A stretch of DNA of 64,000 nt from Temnopleurus reevesii (GCA_036244855.1 BQKZ01001691.1:20036-84035); one strand, 5' to 3'. Numbered from the stretch's first letter, positions 13,901 to 24,233 are shown. Program-made: numbers and translations. Notes: a model not told the origin generated them from the letters alone.

Positions 13901-16900
13901 ACCAGGATGTCGTCAACAAGTTTCATCTTGAGCACATCTTTTTTGTCAATAATGTTATGTAATATCTCATATTTGTAACTTTGCACTTTATACATGATCT
14001 TCGTTTGTCCAGATTCTTTGAAACATGCTATAAAAGCTCATACAATTAGAGTGTGCTTATCCCCAGAGAGACTCTTCAGTCTGCACTGATCAATTCAATC
14101 AAGTATTTTGATGAATTTCATTCTCTATCCAATTTGTTTTAATGATCTACAGATGTCAGGCCAGTTGTGCATTCTTGTCATCTCTAGTGGCAATAATTCT
14201 TCAGAATAATTCATCATCAGCAGTGGGTACTTTAGACAAGATGATTACTATGGCAATAGAGATTGGAAGGAAACATCTTGACCATGATGAGCACCAACAG
14301 ATGTTCGATGAATATTGTTCTATTTCAAATATTGAAAGGTACAGTATGATACAAGAACATTAAATTGAATGAAGTGCAGTCAAAGTCATTTGAAATATTA
14401 CCATGAAAACCATCTATGCTTTTTGCCTCGTTTAGAATGAAAAGGAATTTGTATAATCAGATCTTTCATGTCCATGTGGAATTATTTGGAACTGTTGAAT
14501 TTGAAAAAAGAAGAACTGAAATTGTTTTCCACGTAAATACACACAAATTGGGGTAAACCGGCCTTCATGAAAGACTTAGAAACAAAGAGAATATTAAACC
14601 TCTATAACTCAACGTTATTTGACGCATCTTTGATCAGAAAATTTTTTGGAAGGTTTGTTAGAAAATTCAAATAGTTGATGGCCATTAATCTTGCTGATTG
14701 TTCTTTTATTTATCTACGATGTTGCACTAAACAAAATACAAATTATCCATTGAAATCCTCATGTACTATTTTTTCCAGCCGTGCTAAAAGTGGGGTTATA
14801 ATTGTTGAGTGCCAGGGGTAAAATGATACCATGGCCAATGTAGTTTATTCTGGTTATGTAATTATTGCTCGGTCTTTCATGCACCGTACTGGATTATGTG
14901 CATGACAAATAAATACATTATCTTGAGTGCAGGTCTTAATCGATCTACATGAGGGATAATTTATAGGTCTTTGGAGTATAGAATAATGTGGACCTTTTTA
15001 AAGCATGTTCTAAAGCTTATCTCCCGCTTTGGGTCGAAAGCAGAACTGCCCAGTCACTTATCATTGTATTGCCCGCTCACAAAAGTCTACAGTGAAATCT
15101 ATGCGTGTATAAATCTAGTGCATAAAATGCGCGTACTTGTTAATTATGCAATCTTGATGGAGATGCGTTTTGATGACGTCACAATTGCATGCAAAGTGAC
15201 ATTTAGATTGTAATCCAACATTTTTAATGGTTGTTTTACCATATCAAAGCCTTTATTTCAATGTTATAAAGTCATTTCCTTGTGGATTGAAATGTGAGTG
15301 ATATTTCAAATATTCTAAAATGTTTCTGATTTTACTCTAGATGTCTGATTAGATTAATAATAGCAATATTGAAATGCCTCAGAGCTTACAAATATCACCC
15401 TCATCTGCGATTCAGGCGATATTTGTTGTGTCACCCTGAGGCCATTCAGTATTGCTACATTTATCACTTTGTTGCTTGTTAGTTATCATTGACAAAATTC
15501 CTGTTGTAATCCCTTTTTTTTACACATGGTATACAATACTTGGACAAATTGGTTTTTAATATACCTTTGTTTGGTTTGTTGTTCATAACAGTTTGTTATC
15601 TCTAGATGTGAACAAACCTAGTCACACGTTCAGACCTGTGGCCACGTGTCTTGCAGCCCTTAGAATGTCAAGAAATACACACTTTAGGTAAGTACTCTTT
15701 AACCACAAGTAGTTTCTCTCAAAGACATCAATTATGTAATTTTAACATTTTTGTATTTATTATTTGCGATTTGAAGTGTAAGTATAACCTAAAGTCTTGC
15801 CATCAAAGAACGCAAGCACTCTTTAGTGTCCTTGTTGAGATATTACAAGTCCTATTACTCCTTGATTATACGTAATGATGACTGAATTTTTCCTCTTTTT
15901 AAACTGACAGATAAATATTTTATTGATCTGAAGAAATATGTGCATGATTATAACAATGATCATTGTATCAATGGGTAGAAAGATGTAAATCAAATGTCTT
16001 CAAAAGGAGATCAAAACGTCACTGATTTACAAGTAAAAATTTTGAGAATAACAAAGTGTCTCGTACTTTCTAGGTTCAAGGTAAAAAGTCATCATACAGT
16101 AGATTATGATATGTACGTCATGACTTGTGAAGACACCATCAAAGCAGCCAAGTCAAAAGAAAGGAATACATGTACAGTTCAAGTCATAATTCTTTGCTAC
16201 CTGTTATCAATGTAAAAGCTCAGAACAAGAGATATGGTCAAGTGATTCCGCCTTGATCCCACAAAATGCCTAAAAACACACAAATAAAAAAAGCCAGAAA
16301 TGCACAAAGTTGTACATAGGTGATCATGCAGAAAGAATTTACAATGATCAATGCTATTTTGTTAATGACTTGGTATGAAAGCAGATTTCCAATCTAATCC
16401 TGATGGAGTAATTTTGTATGTTTGTAGTTTATTGCCTTTAATGTATTCAAAGAAGCATATCAGTATAAGAACTTCAACTTCAGTAGATTTGATCAAGTAC
16501 AAACTTTGGTGTGATGTGTAAATATTACTTCTTTATGTGTTCTTTCAAATTGTTTTGCCTTTGCCAAAGAAGATGGTTTTGTCTCTAATTATGCCTTTAA
16601 TCGTACATCTACATGTACTGTAGAAATCATTCACAATTTAGTCATATTTTTATTGAAATTGTTTCTAAAGTTCTACAGATTGAAGAAGTTTAACTTTGTT
16701 TATTATACTTTTATTATTTTTCAATTGTTTTTATTTCATACAATTCTTTGCCCACAGATCATTGATAACTAAGATAGCCATGCAGGGAGGTGATAGCACC
16801 CACAATGCATCTGTGGCTGGTGCCATCCTCGGCTGTTGGTTTGGTTTCAAAAGTCTACCATCTTCCTGGGTTCAATGTTTTAAGAAGAGTCACACCGCTT

Positions 16901-16950
16901 GGCTAGATGTGAAGATCAATGCTTTCCTGGATATGATGGGGCTTCCATAG
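1848..16950 (+). CDS. LRR - ADP-ribosylglycohydrolase fusion protein (9 exons, 621 aa)
   Basis: Coding exons are 1848-1952, 2512-3091, 3549-3713, 6570-6745, 7250-7396, 8034-8251, 14153-14338, 15592-15687 and 16758-16950. Their lengths sum to 1866 bases, and all eight introns are GT-AG with matching phases (0,1,1,0,0,2,2,2). Residues about 50-190 are leucine-rich repeats of 22-23 residues (LxxLxLSxNxLxxLPxS). A polar linker runs to about 283. Residues about 284-621 are an ADP-ribosylglycohydrolase (ARH/DraG) domain with GAAIGDAVG at 288-296, NCAVVRTAILG in exon 6, and GGDSTHNASVAGAILG at 568-583. Active family members hydrolyse ADP-ribose linkages using two metal ions held by a TDD motif and a DxDT motif. 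Here those read TTAF and DSTH, so catalysis is doubtful. There is no signal peptide or membrane segment, so it is probably cytosolic or nuclear. The start ATG has G at -3 and +4. The frame stays open upstream to a possible acceptor at 1795-1796, so an N-terminal extension is possible. The family assignment is firm, the exact exon set fairly firm, and the biological role unknown. Confidence 0.88.
2512..3091 (+). CDS. LRR-ARH gene, coding exon 2: leucine-rich repeats
   Basis: It starts after ATCAAAG with CATGTGGCTGGTGAAG and encodes residues 36-228. It contains about six leucine-rich repeats. The clearest are LSHLNLSHNRIPTLPDSF, LKTLLINHNKLEHLPDSF, LEKLDLSNNRLKVLPESI and LCKLNVADNALTILPPSL. The LPxSI type resembles the Shoc2/LRRC57 class of intracellular LRRs. 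The region ends in a capping-like segment, GSEKTLQFLRKQ. Donor AGAG|GTAAAG, phase 1. Confidence 0.92.
3549..3713 (+). CDS. LRR-ARH gene, coding exon 3: linker
   Basis: It encodes about residues 229-283, a polar, Thr/Pro-rich linker ending LEADELMNKIV. Acceptor TTGATAG, donor TTG|GTAAGA, phase 1 in and 1 out. It joins exon 4 directly in frame. Confidence 0.8.
3818..3885 (+). other. possible extra or relict exon of the LRR-ARH gene
   Basis: The segment lies between an acceptor (ATTTTCAG) and a donor (GAG|GTAAAC). It continues the frame of exon 3 as EMMRLSFKAVFSSDNFSSEF, then MIE, which reads like real protein and extends the helix ELMNKIV. It enters at phase 1 and leaves at phase 0, and exon 4 needs phase 1. 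Splicing it straight to exon 4 would therefore shift the frame and end translation early. Either a partner exon is missing or unrecognised, or this is a poison or relict exon. Its last 15 bases are also copied at about 5223. Confidence 0.4.
3871..6155. repeat. direct duplication (about 0.9 kb) with an inverted block between copies, in intron 3
   Basis: About 3871-4775 and 5223-6155 are direct copies. Both begin GAATTCATGATAGAGG and end TGCAAAAATGAACCCAGTAC followed by AATGCAACTGT, with small indels between them. Between them, about 4998-5204 is the reverse complement of about 4501-4705, which recurs directly at about 5877-6078. The arrangement is therefore unit, inverted partial unit, unit. 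I did not recognise a transposase. Both copies carry a short coding-like stretch near 4230 and 5615, but it contains stops. Confidence 0.8.
6570..6745 (+). CDS. LRR-ARH gene, coding exon 4: start of the ARH domain
   Basis: It encodes about residues 284-342. It opens with GLLYGAAIGDAVGLCTAW, matching the GAxxGDAxG signature of ADP-ribosylglycohydrolases, and ends with GDWTTAFDQM. In active relatives this second place reads WTDDT followed by a polar residue and QM, and the two Asp bind metal. Both are absent here. Acceptor CATATTTAG, donor ATG|GTAAGA, phase 0. Confidence 0.92.
7250..7396 (+). CDS. LRR-ARH gene, coding exon 5
   Basis: It encodes residues 343-391, VLTLDSILQWAGVVDELDFA and onward to NTVAKV. 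This is the helical part of the ARH domain just after the degraded metal site. A T-run followed by CATTAAAG is the acceptor, the donor is AAG|GTAGGA, and the exon is phase 0 at both ends. Confidence 0.9.
7433..7500. repeat. (ATA)n with adjoining TTTATATAGCGCTC repeat
   Basis: An AAT/ATA microsatellite runs straight into GGCATTTATATAGCGCTCTTA. The same combination starts the repeat at about 60657, so this is probably a truncated member of that dispersed family. It begins just inside intron 5. Confidence 0.6.
8034..8251 (+). CDS. LRR-ARH gene, coding exon 6
   Basis: It encodes residues 392-463 and part of 464, including SCEHLADNCAVVRTAILGVP. That corresponds to the conserved NGAxMR-type stretch of the ARH fold. 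Acceptor CTGACAG, donor CCAAG|GTAGGA, phase 2. Confidence 0.92.
8315..8957. mobile_element. 643-bp foldback element in intron 6
   Basis: It starts CGTGACA and ends TGTCACG, with imperfect inverted arms of about 210 bases each (about 8325-8540 and 8715-8945). Shared arm landmarks include GGTTTATTGGT, ATGATAGTCTAG, TGCCACTTGGGC and TGTCTGTCACCTT. No open reading frame of transposase type is present. It is a non-autonomous, MITE-like element. Confidence 0.75.
9085..9420. repeat. tandem repeats (about 162-bp period) with GGTCA half-sites
   Basis: GCTCAAGTATGTA recurs at 9085 and 9247, with a degenerate third start at 9351. Each of the first two units contains GGGTCAAAGGTCAAAGGTCA (9138-9157 and 9300-9319), which is three nuclear-receptor half-sites spaced by one base. 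The third unit keeps only a single half-site, GGGGTCAAAGGTGG. A weak relative of the repeat lies at about 20765-20850. Confidence 0.75.
10645..10831. mobile_element. pogo/Tigger-like MITE
   Basis: TA-CAGTGGAAACTTGG at the left and TTCGACTG-TA at the right give a 187-base element flanked by TA. The interior has the typical layout of these elements: TATAAAGAGATCTGATATAA, a central T-rich tract, then GGTCCCAAGCACCTTGTTAT. A relative lies at 21899-22060. The family assignment rests on general resemblance only. Confidence 0.45.
14153..14338 (+). CDS. LRR-ARH gene, coding exon 7
   Basis: Acceptor GATCTACAG. The first base completes the Arg codon split from exon 6, giving ...QDPR|CQASCAFLSSLVAIIL. 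The exon covers about residues 464-525, the helical core of the ARH domain, and ends ISNIE. Donor GAAAG|GTACAG, phase 2 in and 2 out. Confidence 0.9.
15592..15687 (+). CDS. LRR-ARH gene, coding exon 8 (short, 96 bases)
   Basis: Acceptor TTCATAACAG, donor TTTAG|GTAAGT, phase 2 at both ends. It encodes residues 526-557: SLLSLDVNKPSHTFRPVATC then LAALRMSRNTHF. This matches the expected ARH segment before the last metal motif: a helix with a small-residue face, about 20 residues ahead of GGD. It is too short to stand out as an open frame. I found it by searching for a phase 2-2 exon between exons 7 and 9. Exons 7 and 9 would also join in frame without it, so skipping would be silent. Confidence 0.8.
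16758..16950 (+). CDS. LRR-ARH gene, coding exon 9 (terminal)
   Basis: Acceptor GCCCACAG. It encodes RSLITKIAMQGGDSTHNASV and onward to MMGLP, ending in TAG. In ARH enzymes the motif reads GGDxDT and binds the second metal. Here Asp-570 is kept, but the second Asp is Thr-572 and the following Thr is His-573. The trailing AGAILGCWFGFKSLPSSW is typical of the family's C-terminus. Confidence 0.93.
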
Positions 16951-17646
16951 AGAGATCTGAGGGTCTTAACCCTTAGATGTTGTATGTGGTTAATGTAAGA
17001 AGGGTCAAACTTTACCTGATATTGGCTTGGTATACTGAATCTGTGAGGGATGAATTGCCTCTAGGAGTTCAGAGTTCACTACAGCACAGATGAGAGTAAG
17101 GAGTGTCAAAATAATGGATTGTCATCAGATACAGGGTAGAGAAATGAAGTAAAGAAGAATATGTGAATGTTAGTTTAAATGAAAAAGCAAGGAGGCCTAT
17201 GGAATTAGATTATCACCCTTCTGCATCAAAAACGTAAACAAATGATTTTAGAGGTCATACAAACAGATTGTTATATGTAATAGGAATCTCAGACTGAATG
17301 AAGGTCTCGTATCAATCCCTTGGCTGATAACATGAGACATTTTTTATGTCCTTAGATCAGACACCTTATTCAGACTCTCATGAACTGATGGTTACCGTTA
17401 CGATAGTTCCTGATTTTGCAATCGCTTTGTGGTTGCAATGTAAAGATTGCTGATTTCAGACTGCCAATATACCCTGCGATCATGATTCATGTTATTATGA
17501 GTCCTTTTGATTGAAATTGGGGAAGCATAGCAACTGCCTGACGTATACGAACATGCAACGCTCAGTATCAATGACAAAGAAATATCAAACAAGTTCATAC
17601 CAAGTAAGGGCAATATTGAACCTAATTGAAAAGATTCACTAATAAA
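16951..17646 (+). other. 3' UTR of the LRR-ARH gene with candidate poly(A) signal
   Basis: After the stop there is no conserved coding sequence. AATAAA at 17641-17646 is the first canonical poly(A) signal I see, which would give a 3' UTR of about 0.7 kb. A 71-codon open frame on the opposite strand (17398-17613) has no recognisable features and is probably chance. Confidence 0.5.
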
Positions 17647-18250
17647 AATCCCTTTGCAGTCATAAACTTAATGAAAACTCTGTAATACATTGAACATATT
17701 TGCAGGATAGAAAATGAATATAGTTTAGCTGATTACAGCTTTTTGCCTCTAGATGTTAACAAACCCACACTTCAAATGAGTTCTCTTCTAATGGGAGAAC
17801 AAGAGTTTCTGTTAATTGTGTATTATAAAAAATGAAATACTGTAGCTCTTACATGATATTAGCTACATTTATTTTGGTGCTGTCACTATGCATTTACTCA
17901 GCTATGCATGCTAATATAAAAAATAGTATTACCCTGGTTTAAAGCGAGTTCCAACACTGTACTAGAATTGGGATGCTAAATTAATGAAGGAATGTATTCC
18001 TGCCAGGTCCTCTTTGGTATAAAGCTAACTGTCAGGAACTTTATAGAATGATAGGGGTCAATTATTTTACATACGTTTGATGCTTTTGCTTGCTTTTGCT
18101 TTTTCAACAATGTCATTTTAATCTTGCCAATATATTATCTCTAGTGCCAAGACTATTTCCGAGAGAAATTAAGGTATATCAATTTTTCTCATCAGGATAA
18201 AAAAAAAAAAATTGCCAAAGTGATGTAATTTTAATAATATTTCATTTCTA

Positions 18251-18877
18251 TTAAAGGGAAACCAACCCCTGGAATTATCATGCTCTCATTGAATGAAGAA
18301 AAATCAGATAAACAAACTCTGAAAATTTGAGCGAATTCGGACGTCATGGGTCTGTAACATAAAAGATGCAATTAAACTTACGATAAATATTAATTGCAAG
18401 TCTATGGTAAAATGTGTACCAAAGAGATGCAATTAATTGCAAAATTAATTGTATCTCTTTATGTTACGGGCCCCATGTTGGACAACTCCTCATTCTCTCT
18501 GTATACAAAACTTCATATTTTCTCCTTTTTCGGAAAAGTAAACAAAATGCCAATTTTTTGTTGGGGTATAGCATTTCTGTATTGATTCTGCATGTATTAT
18601 GAGAAGATTCATGTTGCACCCTTACTCCAAATTTTACATTAATTCATTTTTCGATATTCTATGTACAAAGTGAATGAGGAGTTGTCCGACATGTCGTCAC
18701 AGATTCCGTCGGTGTTGCCGAACGCACGGATCCCCATGACTGGCAGAGATCGTCAATTCGCTGTGAATTTGATAATTCATAACTTTTGAAAGGGTTGTCC
18801 GATTTTCGCAGTTTGTTCACCTGATTTTTCTTCATTCTATGAGAGCACAATAATTCCAGGGGTAGGTTCCCCTTTAA
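18251..18877. mobile_element. TTAA-flanked foldback element, copy 1
   Basis: It starts TTAA-AGGGAAACCAACCCCTGG and ends CCAGGGGTAGGTTCCCCT-TTAA. The arms are inverted copies; the left includes TGCTCTCATTGAATGAAGAA and the right TTCTTCATTCTATGAGAGCA. TTAA at both ends suggests a TTAA target duplication of the piggyBac type. No transposase frame is present, so it is non-autonomous. Confidence 0.75.
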
Positions 18878-19920
18878 GTTGAGTTCATGAGTGTGGTCAG
18901 AGTGATATAATGTTCCTATAATCTTTATCTGTTAACATATTTTTTCAGATATTGTTAATATTGATGATGAAATCTGGCTCCTCACTTCATGATAGTCAGA
19001 TTTTTACCCTTGTGAATGTGGAACGCCCAAGCAAAATCATGGACTTGTAAAAAAAAAGTTGCAATTCAATCTGCAATTAAATGTACCATTTTAGTACATG
19101 ATTTACCATACATTAATTCTATTAGAATTATTATTCATTATGTATTTGCATCTTTTATTATGCAACAGAAACAGTTTGAAAAATTACTTCTAAATTACAG
19201 CATCAACACTGCAAGATGCAGAAAGACTTGATATTAGAATCCCATGAATGCTCAAATTACCACTTTAAACTCATATTTTGGTGCAAACATGTACTCTTGC
19301 ACTCTTGCAACAGTCTTCACCTTGCAGAGCTCGGACTTGGGACGGACTCACTCTCAACTTTTTTCTTCTTCTTTTATTTCTAGTTCATAGTTTACATGGT
19401 TTTTATAGATATTGAATAAATACTGAATTTCCCCATCAGCAAGCCAAATTCTGTACATTGTTAAAAGTAACCAGATTGATTCTAGTAAGCCGGAGTCCCT
19501 GTTGTCTCAATGAAATATGTAATACCCAATTAAGAATTGGAAATGAACTTCTCTAAAAACATTGAAAATTCCTCAAATATTGAAACAATTTTGGTTGATT
19601 GAAATCAGAGGATGATAAATGTGATGTATATCCTTATGCTGTAGGCTACTCTAGCTATTATAAAAATCTGGAAGAATGAGAAGAAATTTAACTTTGAAGA
19701 GGTAAAAAACACAGGTTTTATATAATTTGTTAAAGAATTGCCTTTGGAAATTAGTCAATTTAACAGACAATTAGGAGAACATTAAATTGAGTCTTAGAGG
19801 ATATCTTCTACACAACTGCGATCATTTGCAAATTAGCTGCATTTCAGTTGCTAGATGATACATACATTGTTATTTGTGCATGGTCTGCTCTCTGTACAAA
19901 TCATGCATGAGAAAAAGACT

Positions 19921-20465
19921 TAAAAGGGAAACCAACCCCTGGGATTATCGTGCTCTCATTGAATGAAGAAAAATCAGATTAACAAACTTTGAAAATGTGA
20001 GCAAAATCGGACAACCCGTTCAAAAGTTATGACTTTTCAAAGTTACAGCAATATGACGATCCCTACCGTTCATGGGGATCCGTGCGATCGGCAAATTCAA
20101 TGGAATCCGTGACGTCATGTTTTACATTTTCTTTTTTTTTCGGAGAAGTAAACAAAATGCCAATTTTTGGTTGGGGTATAGCATTTCTGTATTGATTCTG
20201 CATGTATTTTGAGAAGAGTGATGTTCCAACCTTACTCTAAATCTTATATTAATCCATTTTTTAAAAATTCTGTGTTCAAAGTGAATGAGGAGTTGTGCGA
20301 CATGAAGTCACACATTCCATCGAATTTGCCGATCGCACGGATTCCCATCAGCGATAGGGATCGTCATATCTCAGTGACTTTGAAAATTCATAACTTTTGA
20401 ACGGGTTGTCCGATTTTGCCCAATTTTTCACAGTTTGTTCATTATGATTTTTCTCCATTCAAAAA
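19921..20465. mobile_element. TTAA foldback element, copy 2 (3' end degraded)
   Basis: It starts CTTAAAAGGGAAACCAACCC and follows copy 1 closely through TGCTCTCATTGAATGAAGAA. It has matching inverted sequence later (GGGTTGTCCGATTTTGCCC, then TTTTTCTCCATTCAAAAA). The right terminus lacks the AGGTTCCCCTTTAA end, so it is truncated. The central inverted pair GGGGATCCGTGCGATCGGCA and TGCCGATCGCACGGATTCCC is well kept. Confidence 0.7.
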
Positions 20466-21898
20466 TATCACTTGAAATTTTCATTCCATTTCTTCTGTCA
20501 GTATTTTTGTACATTTTTGGGTATGTGTTTAAGTCCAGGGTATTATGGCATTAATCTTTTGTTCATCTTCATGCTTCAATCTTTATTATTGATGGGTAAG
20601 CAAATTTCAACTGTTTCAAAACAATTGTGTCAGACAATTGCCTTCATTTATAAAGACCTCAGCCTCACTGAATTTTAGCATGCTTACATTATGCTTCAAC
20701 CAAGGGCAGTGTAGAGGCAGAATACAGATACAAATAACTTCAGAATTAGTGAAACAATTTCTACTGAACCTGGCTAAATTATCTGTAAGCATCTGAGGAT
20801 GAACCGATGAGATTTTGAGTTCAAGGGGTTACAGGGTCCCAAAAATTGTAAAAATCAATTGAAGTGAAGAGAAAGGGCTTTGTAACAAAAATATCAAGAA
20901 AAGAGTTAAAAGATTTAAACATACAGAGTTACGTAAATTATTAACAGTGTTCATTTTTTTACATAATTGTGATTTTCATGAAATGGCCATGAAGGTCTTG
21001 GAGCAGGCATGGTATGTGTGTCTAGTATTTGCCAAAGAAAATGATATTGCCATGCAGATATTGTGAGAACTCATTAAGTTATTACAGTGTGGAGAGAAAT
21101 AAAGTTAACAGTTTCTCATCATGCCTTTTTGTTTGACATGGTTTGACGCTATTAACTTTTACTGTATTATGCATCATTTACTAAGTGTATTTTGAATTTG
21201 ACGGATGTAATAACAGTTGCCGTTTCCATTAATTTTGCACTGGCTTTCTTGTCAATTTGTTGTTTTTCTTTAGACCACCAGCACTTATTGGTTTACTAGT
21301 ATTCAGTAATGATAAATAGTACTATAATGTAATGTAAAGTACCATTATTTTGTGTTATGTAAAACTTCAGATCTTGAATAATTAACTAATATGTGCACTT
21401 CGGATAGGGGTTCATATATATTCATGCACAACTGGAAGTAGGTGTAAATTGAGTGAATAACTTAATTAAATTCTGACTGTTGAAGCAACATGTAATCATT
21501 GAAATAATGTGACATCATCAGAAGTATCACTCCGTCTGAGACGGTGTTGTTCAAAAGTTGCAATGGATCGCAAATTGCAGTTGACCAATCAAAATTATCA
21601 CGTGTGAATGAAAATGCATGTGACGATTTGCAACTGATTTGCAGTTGATTTGCAATCAATTGAAACTTTTGCACAATGCCCCGTAGTAAATGATAAAAAA
21701 CATTGTTTTTTGGGGGTACTGATTTTTGTATTTTATGTTACATTACATTGAGAAGAAGAATAGGATGGATCCGAAACCTGTATTTGTTGTGTTATTACAA
21801 ATGCAAATTTGACTTTTCAGCTATTTGCATTTTTCATTTTTTAATTCTACTCTGCACTTGATTGTAATTTTGCTTCAGGCATGGTCGTTGAATGCAAA

Positions 21899-22060
21899 TA
21901 CAGTTTACCCTTGATATAGATACAACTGATATAAAAAGTGATTTTTGTGTGAACATCTCTATGTATTTTTATTGCATTTTTGCCCCTATATCAAAAAGTT
22001 TTGATATGAGGTAAATTTGCTGGTCCCAAGGACCTTGTTATATAACAAGGTTAGACTATA
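21899..22060. mobile_element. pogo/Tigger-like MITE, second copy
   Basis: TA-CAGTTTACCCTTGATATAG at the left, then GGTCCCAAGGACCTTGTTAT and a right end GGTTAGACTATA. The layout is the same as the copy at 10645, with internal sequence diverged. Confidence 0.4.
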
Positions 22061-22447
22061 CTCAGAGGTTTAGACATTTAAGATTAATTTTGTAATCATT
22101 CAATGGGTCTTACAATCCATTTCATTACATGTAGGAACATTTCAGATACGATCGGTGCAACTGGCCATTTGTAATATACTTCTAAATATTTTAAGGGTAT
22201 TATTCACTATTTGTATCTATAAAACTATTTAATTTTAAGATTTCATTTTTCAACATTTAGAGTAAAAGATGGTGATAGCTTTTATTACCCTATGCATTGA
22301 CTTGCTAAACGTGATAAATTTTGTATGATTTGGTATGTATTCATGATCAAACAATATAATTGTGCAATATCTTTGTTTTAATATATATATTTTGGTACAA
22401 ATGCAGTAATGCTCCAGTTGGTTGCCAAGCTTCGGTTCCATGACAAA

Positions 22448-22660
22448 TGCTCCGACGACAATTGCTCAGGCAAAAAACTGACACAGTAAGCCTAATGTCA
22501 AACCTAATCCCAAACCTAACCCTAACCCTAATCCTAATCTTGACATCATTCTGAATCATAAACCCTATCATAACCCTAACCCTAACCCTACTCCTAGCCA
22601 GAAAAATGAACCGGAGCAATTGTCGCCGGAGCAACTGTCGGGTCACCCAAGCTTCATCGC
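22448..22660. repeat. inverted repeat enclosing telomere-like CCCTAA tracts
   Basis: TGCTCCGACGACAATTGCTC near 22449 faces GGAGCAATTGTCGCCGGAGC near 22614. Between them are degenerate CCCTAA tracts (about 22502-22536 and 22560-22595) with several consecutive AACCCT units. This is more likely the interior of a non-autonomous transposon than a relic telomere. Confidence 0.65.
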
Positions 22661-24195
22661 CAAGCACAATCCATGTAAGTTGATTATGATGAATTAATTT
22701 TGCCAACAACTCATCCATTGTGTATTTTTAATTTTTATGATTTGTAGGACTATTTATGATTCACTTTATTGTGTAATGTACATTGATGTTTTAGTAGATT
22801 TAAGGTATGATATTTTTAGATTATTTAATGAATGCTGGCTGGTAGCACTTAATGAAAGTAGCGATTTATTTGCCAAAATATGGTGCTTCCAAAAGTTCTA
22901 TATAAAAGGTATACTGAGACCAGTATTTTAATGTGCTTTCTTTATGCTTATATTTTCAAAATATCTATATCGCTTATCAAGAGATGATTGATAAGCATTG
23001 TAATCAATCAATAAATGAGAATAATTTATCAAATATACAATTGTGTTTGGATTTTACTGATTTCTATTGTTCACGTTTTGTTCACATTTCCAACATTACA
23101 TTGCAGATCATTGAAAATCCTTATTCTGCAATGATATTAATGATGTCAATGTACAGTATATGCCTATTTTTATTAATACAGTATTATAACACTAAATTTC
23201 TTTTTTTTTTGGGTCATTCAAAATCATATTTATCCTTGAGTCCCGTTTTCCTGGTCTTTTGGAACAAAATCTTTCAAAAGTAGAATAAATGAATGTATTT
23301 GGATGTAGGTGTTTATCACCAAAGAGAGATTTTCCAGTGCCCAAGGGCTAAACAGTGTTAGTTCTTAGAAACAACATCTAATGAATAAAAAAAAAATGGG
23401 CAATTTGCCTAAAGTCATTTTTTGTAATGTCATGCAAATAGTTTTAACTTTTCAATTTACTGCTTGATTTTTCTCTGTTCATTTGATTTGTCCTTTTTTT
23501 CATCAAAGCAGGATTTTCTTTCTACGAAAAACTCAAAATTTGAAATGATTAGTGTCTCTCATCGAATTTACTAGGCATGTAACAATAAAAAATTCACGTT
23601 TTCTGCATTTTTGTTGGTGTTAAGCAAAACCTTTTAAACATTGAGTGCATAGTATGGGGGTGTTACCGGAGGGACATATTAGAATTCAATTTCACAATTC
23701 TAAAAACACTCATTCTTCTACTTAGTTCAAGGGCTTTGTTATTTTTCTAAACGTTCTTTACATAATAGTAGGCATGCATGGATTTGCACCTCTTCGCTCA
23801 AATGAGAATATTTACAGAATCGGGTCTTATCAAAATCGTTCAAAGAAGTATTGTATCAAATTGTATCCAGGGTGAGTTTCCATGGTAAACTTGGAATTTA
23901 AAGAAGACATGATTTTGACAATTATTTTCCAATGAAATAATATTTTCAGCAGTTCGATGACTTGTTTAGAAGCACGTCAAGTGGGAGATCAGAAGTGGGA
24001 CATCTAATCTTGTTGAGTACCTTAGAAAATGTTGCATTTGAATTTATTTGCGATAACCTGGAGAAAGAAGTGTGTGTGTGTGTGGGTGTTATGAAAGTGG
24101 GAAAGAGAGAAGTTGTTGCCATCTAGCAGGCCTGAAAACAATAGACACCTGTTTCTCTTTTTGGCATTTTCAGCTATAGTGATGATGAGAAGAAT

Positions 24196-24197
<2 letters not shown>

Positions 24198-24233
<36 letters not shown>

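Larger units (their letters stand above)
8958..14152. other. rest of intron 6 of the LRR-ARH gene
   Basis: This 5.2-kb stretch shows no coding exon that continues the ARH frame. It carries the tandem repeats at 9085-9420, the MITE at 10645-10831 and a C-run at about 10446. A pair of direct repeats of AAGCCACAATTATGT lies near 11060 and 11084. A short tRNA-like motif (GGGTTTGAATGCC, about 9730) is also present. The rest is AT-rich sequence in which I see no structure. Confidence 0.55.

Noticed and set aside
22502..22595. Internal telomere or chromosome-fusion point
   Set aside because: The tracts are short, degenerate and enclosed by inverted repeats, which fits a transposon better.
22347..22718. 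123-codon minus-strand frame with Arg-Val repeats
   Set aside because: The repeat comes from the telomere-like CCCTAA tracts and inverted arms, and no protein family fits.
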